A stretch of DNA of 64,000 nt, taken from NCBI RefSeq assembly GCF_013620795.1, contig NZ_LGLW01000006.1, positions 372,001 to 436,000 of the forward strand, in the 5' to 3' direction. Position numbers and translations under genes: made by a program. The number at the start of each line of letters is the position of its first letter. Within the stretch, counting starts at the first letter, position 1. This document shows, piece by piece, positions 12,125 through 22,038 of the stretch. The notes under the pieces are model-generated. The model had not been told where the DNA came from. It ran no database searches and saw only the letters and a program-made list of their open reading frames with translations. Source of the DNA: Pseudomonas sp. Q2-TVG4-2 (GTDB lineage: Bacteria; Pseudomonadota; Gammaproteobacteria; Pseudomonadales; Pseudomonadaceae).

Positions 12125-13948
12125 CTACAGCGTGTTCCAGAGCGAGTCAAAATCTTCGCCCTGAGGTACTGCCTGGAGGCCCCGCGCTGTGACCGGCATC
12201 TCCTGGGGAACAGCTACCAGGCCCACCAATTGATATTCGAACTGGTTGTAGCTGCTGGTGCCGGTCTGGCGACGGCAGAGCAGCGCGCGCTGCTCATCGC
12301 CGTTCTGGTTGATTTGCACTTTCTGGCCCTCTTGAAACGGCAGGCGCGGCACGATCAGCGTCGCCGGGCGTGAGATGACGCTTATTTCCGGCAGGAGCAA
12401 CGCGCGTAGATATTCGCTGCCCTGCTCTGTCTTGCGTAGCAGACGAAGGCCGCAGGGTTGAGCTGACGGAGCGATGAGTTCCACACCCATTTGCGGCCCG
12501 CTGCCGCGAACCTGGCGAATCCAGCGCACTACCGCAACGCTCCAGGTCTGGCTGGTGGCGTCCTGCAGTCCGAGCAGCTCGCCTGCTTGGAGTTGTGCCG
12601 GCACTTCGCCTGGCCAGGACAGGCAGAAGCCGCCAGGACTCTGGTCGACCCGCTGCACCTTAAATGTCGGAAACAGGCCGTCGGCCGGTGGCGTCTCGAG
12701 CTCGTCGTCGTCCTCGTCCGTCGTGGTTGCCATGACGGGGCGGACGAATTCGATGTGGTCGTTCGGCAGGACCCCGTTTTCATTGACCGCCTGGGCGTCG
12801 AACGCAACGGCCCAGATGTCGGGTGCGGCATTGTTAAGCTTGAACACCGCAGACCGCATTGCGTCGGGCCGCTTCAACAGCTCCCCGAACGGGCGTTGAT
12901 CCGCCAGGTAGTAATGCAGCGCGCTCATGCCGATGCATAGCGTCATCTGCCCTTGCGCGGCGGTGCGCTGAAAGCTGCGCTCGGAGATATCGCCCCAGGC
13001 CGCGCTCAGATGCTGCAAGAGGTCGAGGCTCAAGCCTTCGGGGACTATGAACGCCGTCTCCTCAGGGGTCTCCGATGGCGACTGTAGATGCCTCTGAATG
13101 GCCTTGACCAGGCCGTGCGGGTCAATGCCGAGCAGGTTGGCCCGCCCGTCGGAGGCAAACATCGATCGATAGCGCGGCGGGCCATCGATACGGGGCGATA
13201 CGCCGAACAGGCTGGACGGATTTTGCGCGGTCTGCAGGCGAACCAGTGCGCTCCAGGGTTCCAGCACCTGCGCCAATTGCGCCACGTTCTGCTGGCGCAT
13301 CTGGTTGCAGCGCGCGCTGCCGATCATGAGGGCGACAATGTAGCTCTGTTCGGCGCTCAACCCCTTGACCCGGTAGGCCAGGTCATCACGTACGAGGGTG
13401 CGATGCACACCATGAGCGGCGGCGATGGCGTACAGCTGATGAAGTTCGAGCCACAGACCGTCGGGCGTAGGGCTGTACAGCTGCGTCGAGCGAACGAGCA
13501 TTGCGCAGAGGCTGCGGATCGCCCGTTGCAAGGAGATGGTGAGCAGTTGCAAACGCTCGCGCCCGGTTTGAGGAGCAAGTTCGACCGAGATCAGTTTGTA
13601 GCCAATGGCGAGGTGGTTGTGCAGCGCCTGGCATAGGCTGGCGACTTTGCGTGGGCGCTCGCCGAGTACGATCGGCTGGTTGATGACGTAGCGTTCCAGC
13701 TCGCGGCAGACGAAATGGATTTCCGGCCGCAGCAATTCGAGCAATTGCAGACGGTTCTGGGCCGTCGTTCGGAGCTGGTTGAGTTCCAGCATCGCCTTGT
13801 AAAGCTGCCGTGCAGTTTCACCGAGATTGGCCTTGGGCAGGCCGGAAAGCCAGCGCCTGACGCCGCGCGCGCTGGGCTCGCAGAAGGATAACTCCTGGCA
13901 ATCCGGCGTTGGGACGCGCAACGGCGATGGTTGGCTCTGGTTTTCCAA
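12125..13948 (-). CDS. Conserved protein with C-terminal PilZ-like domain
   Basis: The start chosen is a TTG at 13948, which has GGAGG seven bases upstream and gives 607 residues. The frame could extend 24 codons further but without that site. The first 400 residues are mostly helical with no motif I recognise. The C-terminal part (about 470-590) resembles a PilZ barrel, with VQRVDQSPGGF matching the D-x-S-x-x-G half of the cyclic-di-GMP site; the upstream R-x-x-x-R half is not clear. It lies 63 bases upstream of fimX on the same strand, as PA4958 does in P. aeruginosa (from memory). A role with FimX is inference. Confidence 0.75.
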   Translation of the reverse strand: MENQSQPSPLRVPTPDCQELSFCEPSARGVRRWLSGLPKANLGETARQLYKAMLELNQLRTTAQNRLQLLELLRPEIHFVCRELERYVINQPIVLGERPRKVASLCQALHNHLAIGYKLISVELAPQTGRERLQLLTISLQRAIRSLCAMLVRSTQLYSPTPDGLWLELHQLYAIAAAHGVHRTLVRDDLAYRVKGLSAEQSYIVALMIGSARCNQMRQQNVAQLAQVLEPWSALVRLQTAQNPSSLFGVSPRIDGPPRYRSMFASDGRANLLGIDPHGLVKAIQRHLQSPSETPEETAFIVPEGLSLDLLQHLSAAWGDISERSFQRTAAQGQMTLCIGMSALHYYLADQRPFGELLKRPDAMRSAVFKLNNAAPDIWAVAFDAQAVNENGVLPNDHIEFVRPVMATTTDEDDDELETPPADGLFPTFKVQRVDQSPGGFCLSWPGEVPAQLQAGELLGLQDATSQTWSVAVVRWIRQVRGSGPQMGVELIAPSAQPCGLRLLRKTEQGSEYLRALLLPEISVISRPATLIVPRLPFQEGQKVQINQNGDEQRALLCRRQTGTSSYNQFEYQLVGLVAVPQEMPVTARGLQAVPQGEDFDSLWNTL

Positions 13949-14105
13949 GCAATGACCTCCGTGGCGTATGCCCGTCATGCATCGCCGGCGATTAGGCGAT
14001 GCGTGAGCGGCACTCGTCACTGCATGATGTCAAAATGCAATCGTTGCGTGACATCATAGCGAACACGGAGAGGTTGGCTAGCGGCAGCCGACCATTGGTT
14101 CGGTT

Positions 14106-15008
14106 CTATGCCTGCGTCGAATCGGAACCCGACGTGTTAAGCGGCGAAGCGGGCTTGGCCTGGCCCAGACTCTCACCCATGCATACTGGCGTCAGCGCCG
14201 ATAGTTGCTCGGCCCAGCTGACCTGATCCGGCCCGAACAGCACGATCACCGTGGAGCCCAGTTTGAATCGGCCCATCTCGGCGCCTTTCTCAAGCCGGAT
14301 TGGGGCTCGGGCCGGTTCGTCGTAGCGGAAGGCTTTGGGCGTGCGCTTGGGAGGGGTCACCAAGCCGGCCCAGACCGTCTCGATGCTGGCAACGATCATC
14401 GCGCCGACCAGAACCATGGCCATCGGTCCGCGCTCGGTATCGAACAGACAGACCACGCGTTCGTTGCGAGCGAACAATTCCGGGACGCCTTCGGCGGTGA
14501 CGGTATTTACAGAGAAGATGCGACCCGGTACGTAGATCATTTCGCGCAGAGTGCCTGCCAGCGGCATGTGTACACGGTGATAATCCTTGGGCGACAGGTA
14601 AACGGTGGCGAATTCGCCGCCCATGAAGGGCGCCGCACGCTCATGGTCGCCGCCGAGCAGCTCCATCACGCTGTAGCTATGGCCCTTGGCCTGGAAAATC
14701 CGCCCCTGCTCGATCTGGCCCAGCTGGCTGATTGCACCGTCACAGGGGTTAAGGACCGCGCCGGGTGCCGGATCCAGCGGACGGGCGCCGTCTTTCAACG
14801 CGCGGGTGAAAAACGCATTGAAATGCTCGTAGGCAGTCGGGTCTTCGACCTGGGCTTCACGCATATCAACCTGAAAGTGCCGCACGAACCATTTGATGAA
14901 GGTGTTCTTCACCCAGGGCAGGCGGCACTCGGCGAGGCAACCGGCGATGCGCGAAATCAGATGGTGCGGGAGCAGGTACTGGCTGAATACGAACAAGCGA
15001 TCTTTCAT
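14106..15008 (-). CDS. psd: Phosphatidylserine decarboxylase proenzyme
   Basis: Makes phosphatidylethanolamine from phosphatidylserine at the inner membrane. The LGST self-cleavage site is at residues 250-253, where Ser252 becomes the pyruvoyl group of the alpha chain. Asp90 and His147 fit the maturation residues. The start at 15008 gives [16 protein letters not shown] and 300 residues, close to family length; a longer frame would run into rhdA. An AAAGGTC ribosome-binding site lies upstream. It is 11 bases downstream of rhdA in the same direction. Confidence 0.95.
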   Translation of the reverse strand: MKDRLFVFSQYLLPHHLISRIAGCLAECRLPWVKNTFIKWFVRHFQVDMREAQVEDPTAYEHFNAFFTRALKDGARPLDPAPGAVLNPCDGAISQLGQIEQGRIFQAKGHSYSVMELLGGDHERAAPFMGGEFATVYLSPKDYHRVHMPLAGTLREMIYVPGRIFSVNTVTAEGVPELFARNERVVCLFDTERGPMAMVLVGAMIVASIETVWAGLVTPPKRTPKAFRYDEPARAPIRLEKGAEMGRFKLGSTVIVLFGPDQVSWAEQLSALTPVCMGESLGQAKPASPLNTSGSDSTQA

Positions 15009-15019
15009 GGATGACCTTT

Positions 15020-15835
15020 TCATTGCTGGATCGGGGTGTCGGGCAGGTTGCCCCATTCGCCCCAGGAACCTGGGTATGCCTTGATTCGCGGATAGCCCAG
15101 GGCCTTGGCCAGCAGGTAGGTGAAGCCGGAGCGGTGATGCGTCTGGCAGTGAGTGATTATTTCCTTGTCGGCGGTGATACCGAGTGCCTCCAGCCGTTCG
15201 GCGATGTCCTCGCGGATGCGCAGCGAGCGCGCCGGATCCATAGCCGCCGTCCATTCGAAATTGATCGCGCCGGGAATATGACCGGTACGTGCTGCGAGTG
15301 CTTTTTCGCCGCGGTATTCCTCGGGCGAGCGGGCGTCCCAGATCACCAGATCGGAAGCGCCGAGCCGGCTTTCGATGTATTCACGGGTCGCGCTGGGAGT
15401 TTCGTCGAGTTGCAGTGCGATCGGCCCGCCCGTGGCGGCGGGGCTGTCTTGTGACAACGACCGCTGCTCGGCCAGCCAGGCATGCAGCCCGCCGTTCAGG
15501 TAGTGGTAGTGGCGGTGACCGATAATATCCAACAGCCAGATGAATCGCCCGGCCCAGCCGCCCCCTTCATCGTCGTAAACAACGTAGACCGCGTCGGCAC
15601 GATGCCCCAGCGCGCCGAACAGGCTTTCCAGCAGGGACTTGCCAGGCAGCTGCCCCGGCGCTGGCGGCTGGCCAAGCTGGGTCTGCTTGGGATCGACGAA
15701 TCGCGCCCCGGGCAGGTGGCCTTCGGCATAGCGGGCCGCGCTCGTCAGGTCGACCAGGATCAGTTCGGGGGCATCCAGTCGCTCGGCCAGATCGGCCGGC
15801 TCGATTACCAGGGGCAGGGTTGAAAAGGCGGACAC
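15020..15835 (-). CDS. rhdA: Thiosulfate sulfurtransferase (rhodanese)
   Basis: Two rhodanese domains. Only the second carries the active cysteine, Cys230, in the loop CQTHHRSG. This is the unusual loop of the Azotobacter and Pseudomonas RhdA group, not the CRKGVT type of bovine rhodanese. The enzyme transfers sulfane sulfur from thiosulfate to a thiophile such as cyanide or a sulfur-requiring pathway. The GTG start at 15835 has GAGG upstream and gives exactly 271 residues, the length of known RhdA; an upstream ATG adds ten unlikely residues. Confidence 0.95.
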   Translation of the reverse strand: MSAFSTLPLVIEPADLAERLDAPELILVDLTSAARYAEGHLPGARFVDPKQTQLGQPPAPGQLPGKSLLESLFGALGHRADAVYVVYDDEGGGWAGRFIWLLDIIGHRHYHYLNGGLHAWLAEQRSLSQDSPAATGGPIALQLDETPSATREYIESRLGASDLVIWDARSPEEYRGEKALAARTGHIPGAINFEWTAAMDPARSLRIREDIAERLEALGITADKEIITHCQTHHRSGFTYLLAKALGYPRIKAYPGSWGEWGNLPDTPIQQ

Positions 15836-15880
15836 GGCAAGCCTCGGACGGTCGGAAAGGACCAAGTCTAGCGAAAAAAT

Positions 15881-17395
15881 TCAGCGGCCGCGTTTGCTGT
15901 ATGTCGCCAGGGCTCGCTCGATGCACTGGACGGTCTTGGTAAACGCTTGCAGGCCCACTTCGCTGAACGCGGTGTTGCTCTGGTCGGCCACCAGCAGCAT
16001 GACCACCCGGCCTTCATGACCCACGGAGCGCAACAGCACATGTTCGCTGGGGAACAGCGCCTTCAGGGTTCCCGGCAACAACGCCGAAAACTGCGCCACG
16101 TTGTCGGGCTTGAGCCGCAGCAGCACGGGCTTTTCCAGCAGTCTGCGCAACACCTGGCTCTGGTTCGCATCGAGGGTCAGCCTGGCGTCTTCGTGCGGCA
16201 ATCCGTTCGCCTGCTGGCTGACCAGGCGCTGTTGCTTGCGGTCGACAAGCATCAACAGCACCCGCTGCATACCGGCACAGGTCAGCGCTTGGCATGCGGT
16301 CGCGGTGAGCTGAACGATATTGTCGTATGGACAGGGTTCGCTGAGCAGTTCACGACAATGCGTGCGCCATTGCGCCAGCGCTTCGGTATCGGGCAGCTTC
16401 GCCGGCCGTTCGGCCTGAAAAACACTTGCCCATGGCCACAGAAGGCCTTGCGCCGGATGCCAGAGATCGGTCGGCCCAGTCTCCTGTGCGCTGGCTACGG
16501 CTTGCTGATGCACCATTTGCTGCAGCTCGGCCAGCGGTACCTGCAGATAGAGCCCGGCGAGACGCTGCCAGCGCAGGCTGTGAATGCCGCTCCAGCTGTG
16601 GTGTGCCGAGAGCGCCAGGCCATTGGCGAGGACGATGGTGTTGCTTGGCAGGGTGAGCCAGCGACGCAGCTCCGGATCGGCATCGAGCATTTGTTGCTGG
16701 TGCAGCGGGTGTTCATTGTCCCGGGCGATATGCAGTGCCTTGATCAACATGCGTCGATTCTCGCTGAGCAGCCTGTAGCCCTGGGCGATCCAGCCAGGCA
16801 GTCCCCAGTGCTCGGCGGTCGCCACGCAAAGCTCCAGCAGCGACACGCCGAGCAAGGATTGCTCCACCTGGTGGGCCGGTTGGCGCTTGACCAGGACTCG
16901 CTGCTCCCAGGCCTCTAGCAGTTCCGGATGAGCCGCGATCAGCGCCCAGATGGGCGCGAGAAACAGCAGACTGCTCCAGTGAATTTCCTGCCAGAGCCGC
17001 GCGAGGCGGGCGGCGAACAGCCCGTTGGCTTGCTGGCTGGCATGAGCGCTGATAAGCAACATCTGCCGCAGAGGCATCGGAATGTCGCGGGGTTGGCTTG
17101 CTGGAATCCGTGCGAACAGCGCCTCGGCGCGTTTCAGGCCAATGCGGCTGAGCGCCACTTCGAGACTCTCGGCGGGCTTGCTGGTGGATACGGCGTTACG
17201 ATTCGCTTCGCGAATCACGTTCAGCGCCAGGACCGGGCTTTCCTGGATCAGCTCTGCGATCTGGCGCATGGACATGCTGCTATCGCCCAGCGCCCGCTGG
17301 ACGCGCGCATACGGGTCGGCAAACGCAGGCAACACAACGGCGTCCAACGTCTTGAGCCAGGCGGGAAGGGAGCGGGGGAGAGGAGTCGTGGTCAT
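15881..17395 (-). CDS. HDOD-domain signalling protein with GAF-like C-terminus
   Basis: A 504-residue protein. The N-terminal half has HDOD-type features: ESPVLALNVIREANR at about residues 50-65, then ALSRIGLKRAEALF. HDOD is an HD-like fold without the metal-binding His-Asp pair. The last 150 residues resemble a GAF domain (ACAGMQRVLLMLVDRKQQRL, then VLLRSVGHEGRVVMLLVADQ). It is divergent from motAB and upstream of rhdA-psd. The same gene is beside motAB in P. aeruginosa. A role in motility or cyclic-di-GMP signalling is plausible but not shown by the sequence. Confidence 0.75.
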   Translation of the reverse strand: MTTTPLPRSLPAWLKTLDAVVLPAFADPYARVQRALGDSSMSMRQIAELIQESPVLALNVIREANRNAVSTSKPAESLEVALSRIGLKRAEALFARIPASQPRDIPMPLRQMLLISAHASQQANGLFAARLARLWQEIHWSSLLFLAPIWALIAAHPELLEAWEQRVLVKRQPAHQVEQSLLGVSLLELCVATAEHWGLPGWIAQGYRLLSENRRMLIKALHIARDNEHPLHQQQMLDADPELRRWLTLPSNTIVLANGLALSAHHSWSGIHSLRWQRLAGLYLQVPLAELQQMVHQQAVASAQETGPTDLWHPAQGLLWPWASVFQAERPAKLPDTEALAQWRTHCRELLSEPCPYDNIVQLTATACQALTCAGMQRVLLMLVDRKQQRLVSQQANGLPHEDARLTLDANQSQVLRRLLEKPVLLRLKPDNVAQFSALLPGTLKALFPSEHVLLRSVGHEGRVVMLLVADQSNTAFSEVGLQAFTKTVQCIERALATYSKRGR

Positions 17396-17429
17396 GGCGC
17401 CATCGAACTAGCATTTCATCGGGATGGCC

Positions 17430-17456
17430 TTTAGTCTGGCGCAAAACTACCGATAA
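17430..17456 (+). promoter_or_regulatory. Candidate sigma-28 (FliA) promoter for motAB
   Basis: TTTAGTCT at 17430-17437, an 11-base spacer, and ACCGATAA at 17449-17456 match the FliA consensus (TAAAGTTT, 11 bases, GCCGATAA) in spacing and in most positions. It lies about 100 bases before motA in the right orientation, which fits flagellar-class control of motor genes. Confidence 0.55.
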
Positions 17457-17559
17457 CCCGAACAATTCTTTCATACGCCCCGCCTGTAACCCAGTCGGCG
17501 CGCGACACCGCGCGGCTTCTTCCAGGTGCCCTGTGATCAGGTTCTAGACGTACCCTCCT

Positions 17560-18411
17560 ATGGCAAAAATCATCGGCATCATCGTAGTCATCGCCAGCGT
17601 ACTCGGCGGTTTCGTGCTGTCCGGCGGCAAACTCGGCGCGCTTATTCATCCATTCGAACTGATGATCATCGGTGGCGCAGCACTGGGCGGCTTCCTCCAG
17701 GCGAACCCGGGCAGCACCATCAAGGTTGTGTTCCGAAAGTCGCTACAGATGTTCAGCTCGCGGTATACCCACAAGTACTACCTTGAAGTGCTGGGGCTGC
17801 TCTATGAAATCCTCAACAAAAGTCGTCGCGAGGGCATGATGGCGATCGAGGCGGATCTGGAGGAGCCCAGCACTAGTCCGATCTTCAGCAAATATCCGGC
17901 GATTCTGAAAGACGAGCGGATGACTGCGTTCATCTGCGATTACCTGCGGATCATGTCGTCGGGCAACATGGCCCCGCATGAACTGGAGGGGCTCTTCGAC
18001 ATGGAGCTGAACAGCATGAAAGAGGAACTGGAGCATCCCTCCCATGCCGTAGCACGCGTTGCCGATGGCCTGCCTGCGATGGGTATCGTCGCGGCGGTGC
18101 TGGGTATCGTCGTTACCATGTCGGTGCTGGCCGAGGCGAACAATGCGGAAATCGGCGAAAAGGTCGGCACGGCCCTGGTCGGTACCTTCCTCGGCATCCT
18201 TGCCTCCTATGGCTTCTTCGGTCCGCTGGCGGCCGCGCTCGAACATGACGCCAAGGAAGAGCTGAACCTCTATGAGGGCATCAAGGCGACCCTGGTCGCG
18301 TCCGCCTCCGGCATGCCGCCGACCCTGGCGGTGGAGTTTGGCCGCAAGGTGCTGCTGTCCGCGCACCGGCCGAGCTTCTCCGAGCTGGAACAAGCCATGC
18401 GCGGTAGCTGA
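17560..18411 (+). CDS. motA: Flagellar motor stator protein MotA
   Basis: The 283-residue length is standard. Four membrane helices are visible (about residues 2-20, 30-50, 170-192 and 203-223), with the large cytoplasmic loop between the second and third. GLPAMGIVAAVLG and GTFLGILASYGFFGPLA hold the conserved prolines of the ion channel. With MotB it forms the proton-driven stator. The start ATG has little ribosome-binding sequence, but the N-terminus MAKIIGIIVVIAS matches the family. Two bases separate it from motB. Confidence 0.96.
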   Translation: MAKIIGIIVVIASVLGGFVLSGGKLGALIHPFELMIIGGAALGGFLQANPGSTIKVVFRKSLQMFSSRYTHKYYLEVLGLLYEILNKSRREGMMAIEADLEEPSTSPIFSKYPAILKDERMTAFICDYLRIMSSGNMAPHELEGLFDMELNSMKEELEHPSHAVARVADGLPAMGIVAAVLGIVVTMSVLAEANNAEIGEKVGTALVGTFLGILASYGFFGPLAAALEHDAKEELNLYEGIKATLVASASGMPPTLAVEFGRKVLLSAHRPSFSELEQAMRGS

Positions 18412-18413
18412 CC

Positions 18414-19430
18414 GTGGACAACAACCAACCGATCATCATCAAGCGGGTCAAGAAAACGGCCGCCGGTCATCACGGTGGCGCGTGGAAGATTGCCTTCGCC
18501 GACTTTGCGACCGCCATGATGGCCTTCTTCCTGGTGATGTGGCTGATGTCCTCGGCCACGCCGGAACAGAAGCGCGCCATTTCCGGCTACTTCCAGGACC
18601 CTATTGGTTTCACTGAAAGTGCGAGCCCGCATGTGATCGATCTCGGTGGCACGCCAACGCCAGCACCCGACCGTACCCTCAATGATGCAGTGGACCCGGC
18701 CGTCCAGCAGAGCGAATCGAAGATTGATGCCGAGCAGGCGGAAACCTTTGCCGAGCAACTGGAGCGCGAGCGGCTGGAGCTGTTGCTCCAGGAGTTGCAG
18801 AACAAGGTCGATGAGAATCCGGATCTGACCCGCTTCAAGGACCAGATTCTGTTCGAGATCACCCAGGATGGCTTGCGCATCCAGATCATGGATGCGGCCA
18901 ATCGGCCGATGTTCGCCTTGGGCAGCTCGCAGCTGCAGCCCTATTTCGAAGACATCCTGCTGGCAATGGCCGATACCATTCGCGCGGTGCCGAACAAGAT
19001 CAGTGTCAGCGGCCACACCGATGCCAAGCCTTACTCGGGGCGAGGCGATTTCGGCAACTGGGAGCTGTCCTCGGGGCGTGCCAATGCGGCTCGGCGTACC
19101 CTCGTCGCCGGTGGCTACGCCGAGGAGCAGATTGCCCGCGTGGTGGGCTATGCCTCGTCGGCACTGTTCGACCGTGAAGATCCATTGAATCCGGTCAATC
19201 GGCGCATCGACATTCTAGTGCTGACCAAGAAGGCGCAGCGCAACATCGAGGGCGAACAATCGGACGCGGTAGGTGCGTCATTGGCTCCAGAGCAAGCGAC
19301 CCCGAGCGATGCGCCCGTGCCGGCTTCAACGGAAGAGGTCACCGAGCCGCTGCAACCGCCGCAATTGCGTGAGCGATTGAACATCTTCGAGGATGGCGTG
19401 CTGGAGTTCGACCAGCCCGGCGGCAAGTGA
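18414..19430 (+). CDS. motB: Flagellar motor stator protein MotB
   Basis: Starts at GTG two bases after motA. There is a short basic N-terminus, then one membrane helix (about 27-48) with the proton-binding Asp30 in AFADFATAMMAFFLVMWLM. The periplasmic OmpA-like peptidoglycan-binding domain (about 150-275) contains VSGHTDAKPYS and NWELSSGRANAARR. The tail after about residue 280 is low complexity. It anchors the stator to the wall. The downstream gene is on the opposite strand. Confidence 0.96.
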   Translation: MDNNQPIIIKRVKKTAAGHHGGAWKIAFADFATAMMAFFLVMWLMSSATPEQKRAISGYFQDPIGFTESASPHVIDLGGTPTPAPDRTLNDAVDPAVQQSESKIDAEQAETFAEQLERERLELLLQELQNKVDENPDLTRFKDQILFEITQDGLRIQIMDAANRPMFALGSSQLQPYFEDILLAMADTIRAVPNKISVSGHTDAKPYSGRGDFGNWELSSGRANAARRTLVAGGYAEEQIARVVGYASSALFDREDPLNPVNRRIDILVLTKKAQRNIEGEQSDAVGASLAPEQATPSDAPVPASTEEVTEPLQPPQLRERLNIFEDGVLEFDQPGGK

Positions 19431-19476
19431 CTCAGAGGCTTTGCCTCCGGTTGCGCGGAGCCTGCCTGCTAACTAC

Positions 19477-20508
19477 TTAGTAGTCGGCTTCCGGCAGGCT
19501 GCTGATGATATGCCGGTAGCTGGCCATGCGCTGCGGCTGGATCTCCCCCTGCTCCAGCGCCTTCAGCAGGGCGCAGCCCGGCTCGCGGTCGTGCTTGCAG
19601 TCGCGGAAGCGGCAATGCCCCAACAGTTCCTGGAACTCGATGAAGCCGGCTTCCACATCGGCGCGACTGACGTGCCCCAGGCCGAACTCGCGAATGCCCG
19701 GAGAATCGATTAGCTCGCCGCCGCCGGGAAAGTGGAACAGTCGTGCGGTGGTAGTGGTATGTGTGCCCTTGCCGGTCATTTCCGACAAAGCCCCGACACG
19801 GGTATCGACGCCGGGTAACAGGCTGTTCACCAGAGACGACTTGCCTACCCCTGACTGGCCGACAAACACGCTGACGTGCCCGTCGAGCCGTGCCTTCAGC
19901 GCGTCCATGCCTGCGCCGCCATGGGCGGAAACCTCCATCAGCGGATAGCCCAGCGTCCGGTACACCCCCAGCAATGCATTGAGGGCGCCTTCGTTCTGTG
20001 CATCGATCAGATCCGCCTTGTTCAACAGCAGCAGCGGCGTAATACCAGCGTGCTCGGCGGCGATTAGGTAGCGGTCGATGAGGTTGGCGTGGGGTTCCGG
20101 CAAGGGAGCGAAGACGATGACGATCAGGTCGACGTTGGCGGCCACCGGTTTGAGCTGGCCGCGAGTGTCGGGGCGGCACAGTTCGGTTTGCCGCGGCAGC
20201 TGCGCGACGATCACGCCGATGCCCTGATTGCCTGGGCGCCAGACCACCCGATCGCCGGTGACCAAGGCTGGCAGGTTGGCGCGCAGGTGGCAGCGGAAAA
20301 CCTGCCCGCGGTGCTCACCCTCCTGGGCCTCTACTTCAACCTGCACCCCGAAGTGGGCGATTACCAGGCCGGTCTGCTCCGGACCGAGATCGCCGCCCTC
20401 GAGCTCTTCGATGGTGCGTGATTCTCGCCGTGCTGCGCGCGAGGCGCGCTCTTCCTGGATCTTCTCGATGCGCCAGTTTTGTCGGCGGTTGAGGTGGCGT
20501 TTGGCCAT
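19477..20508 (-). CDS. rsgA: Ribosome small subunit-dependent GTPase A
   Basis: RsgA (YjeQ) is a late-stage 30S assembly GTPase. The GTPase motifs are circularly permuted, as required: NKAD (163-166) comes before the P-loop GQSGVGKSS (217-225), with DSPG following at 268-271. The N-terminal OB-fold occupies about 45-115. The C-terminal zinc site is Cys299, Cys304, His306 and Cys312. The 343-residue length is normal for Pseudomonas. Confidence 0.96.
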   Translation of the reverse strand: MAKRHLNRRQNWRIEKIQEERASRAARRESRTIEELEGGDLGPEQTGLVIAHFGVQVEVEAQEGEHRGQVFRCHLRANLPALVTGDRVVWRPGNQGIGVIVAQLPRQTELCRPDTRGQLKPVAANVDLIVIVFAPLPEPHANLIDRYLIAAEHAGITPLLLLNKADLIDAQNEGALNALLGVYRTLGYPLMEVSAHGGAGMDALKARLDGHVSVFVGQSGVGKSSLVNSLLPGVDTRVGALSEMTGKGTHTTTTARLFHFPGGGELIDSPGIREFGLGHVSRADVEAGFIEFQELLGHCRFRDCKHDREPGCALLKALEQGEIQPQRMASYRHIISSLPEADY

Positions 20509-20633
20509 TTGCGTGCGGTGCCCAGGCTGGAAAAGTAGCCGAGTCTAGCATGCCGCCAAGCGCAGCTACGGCCCTGTATGGGCTGCTGCCCGACGGTTAG
20601 ACTTCGCTTCCGTTCTTGCTGCAGCGAGCGCCC

Positions 20634-21416
20634 ATGCCAGCTTTATCTGTTGCGCGATATCCCGCTTTGCTGGCGTTGTTCAGCCAGTTGTCGTCACTGC
20701 TTGTCAGCTGGCTGTTGCTGCTGGTTCTGGCGCGGTTGCTGGGTTGGCATGTCAGTCTGCTGAACGCGGCCTGGCTGCAGGGATCGCTCGCCGCGCTGAT
20801 CGGACAACTATCCGGACTGTCGCGCTGGTGGCTACCGATCAATCTCGGCTTCGTGCCAGGGCTGGTGCTGCTGCAGGGGCATTCTTTGCCGCCCTGGCTG
20901 TTGCTGGTTGGCTTCATTGTGCTGTTGTTGTTGAACTGGAACGCGCTGATCGAACGGGTGCCGCTGTATCTGACCGGTACCGCGACTGAGCAGCGACTGA
21001 TTTTACGGTTGGCGCAACTGCCGGATAGCTTTCGCTTTATCGACCTGGGAAGCGGCCTCGGCGGCACCCTGCTGCGGCTGGCGCGGGCCTTTCCGAACGG
21101 GCATTTCGTTGGCATTGAGACCGCGCCGCTGACCTTCGTGCTGTGCTGGTTGCGCTGCCTGTTCCAGCGCAACTGTCGGGTGCGCTTTCGTAGCTTCTGG
21201 CGCGAGCCGTTAGGTAAGTACGATGTGATCTACTGCTTCCTTTCTCCTGCACCCATGCCGGCCTTGTGGGTGAAGGCGTGTGAAGAGATGCGGCCGGGCG
21301 CGCTGCTGATCAGCAACAGCTTCGAAGTGCCGGGCGTTGAGGCGCAAGAAGTCCTACCTGTCGATGATTGGCGTCACTCGCGCCTACTGATCTGGCGACC
21401 CGGGGCCGATGCGTAA
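20634..21416 (+). CDS. Membrane-anchored SAM-dependent methyltransferase
   Basis: The ATG at 20634 gives 260 residues; an in-frame TTG six codons upstream is less likely. The first 110 residues hold about four hydrophobic segments (LLALFSQLSSLLVSWLLLLV onward). The C-terminal part is a class I methyltransferase with motif I FIDLGSGLGGTL and acidic motif GIETAP. YDVIYCFLSPAPMP is an atypical motif IV. The substrate is unknown; the membrane part suggests a lipid, quinone or membrane-protein target. It lies between rsgA and orn, which gives no clear functional hint. Confidence 0.7.
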   Translation: MPALSVARYPALLALFSQLSSLLVSWLLLLVLARLLGWHVSLLNAAWLQGSLAALIGQLSGLSRWWLPINLGFVPGLVLLQGHSLPPWLLLVGFIVLLLLNWNALIERVPLYLTGTATEQRLILRLAQLPDSFRFIDLGSGLGGTLLRLARAFPNGHFVGIETAPLTFVLCWLRCLFQRNCRVRFRSFWREPLGKYDVIYCFLSPAPMPALWVKACEEMRPGALLISNSFEVPGVEAQEVLPVDDWRHSRLLIWRPGADA

Positions 21417-22013
<597 letters not shown>

Positions 22014-22038
22014 ACGACAGCCACACGCTTGCAGCTGC

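Noticed and set aside
15947..16918. A 323-codon plus-strand frame opposite the HDOD gene
   Set aside because: Composition of a GC shadow (His/Gln/Arg-rich) and no motif; the minus-strand gene shows clear HDOD and GAF-like features.
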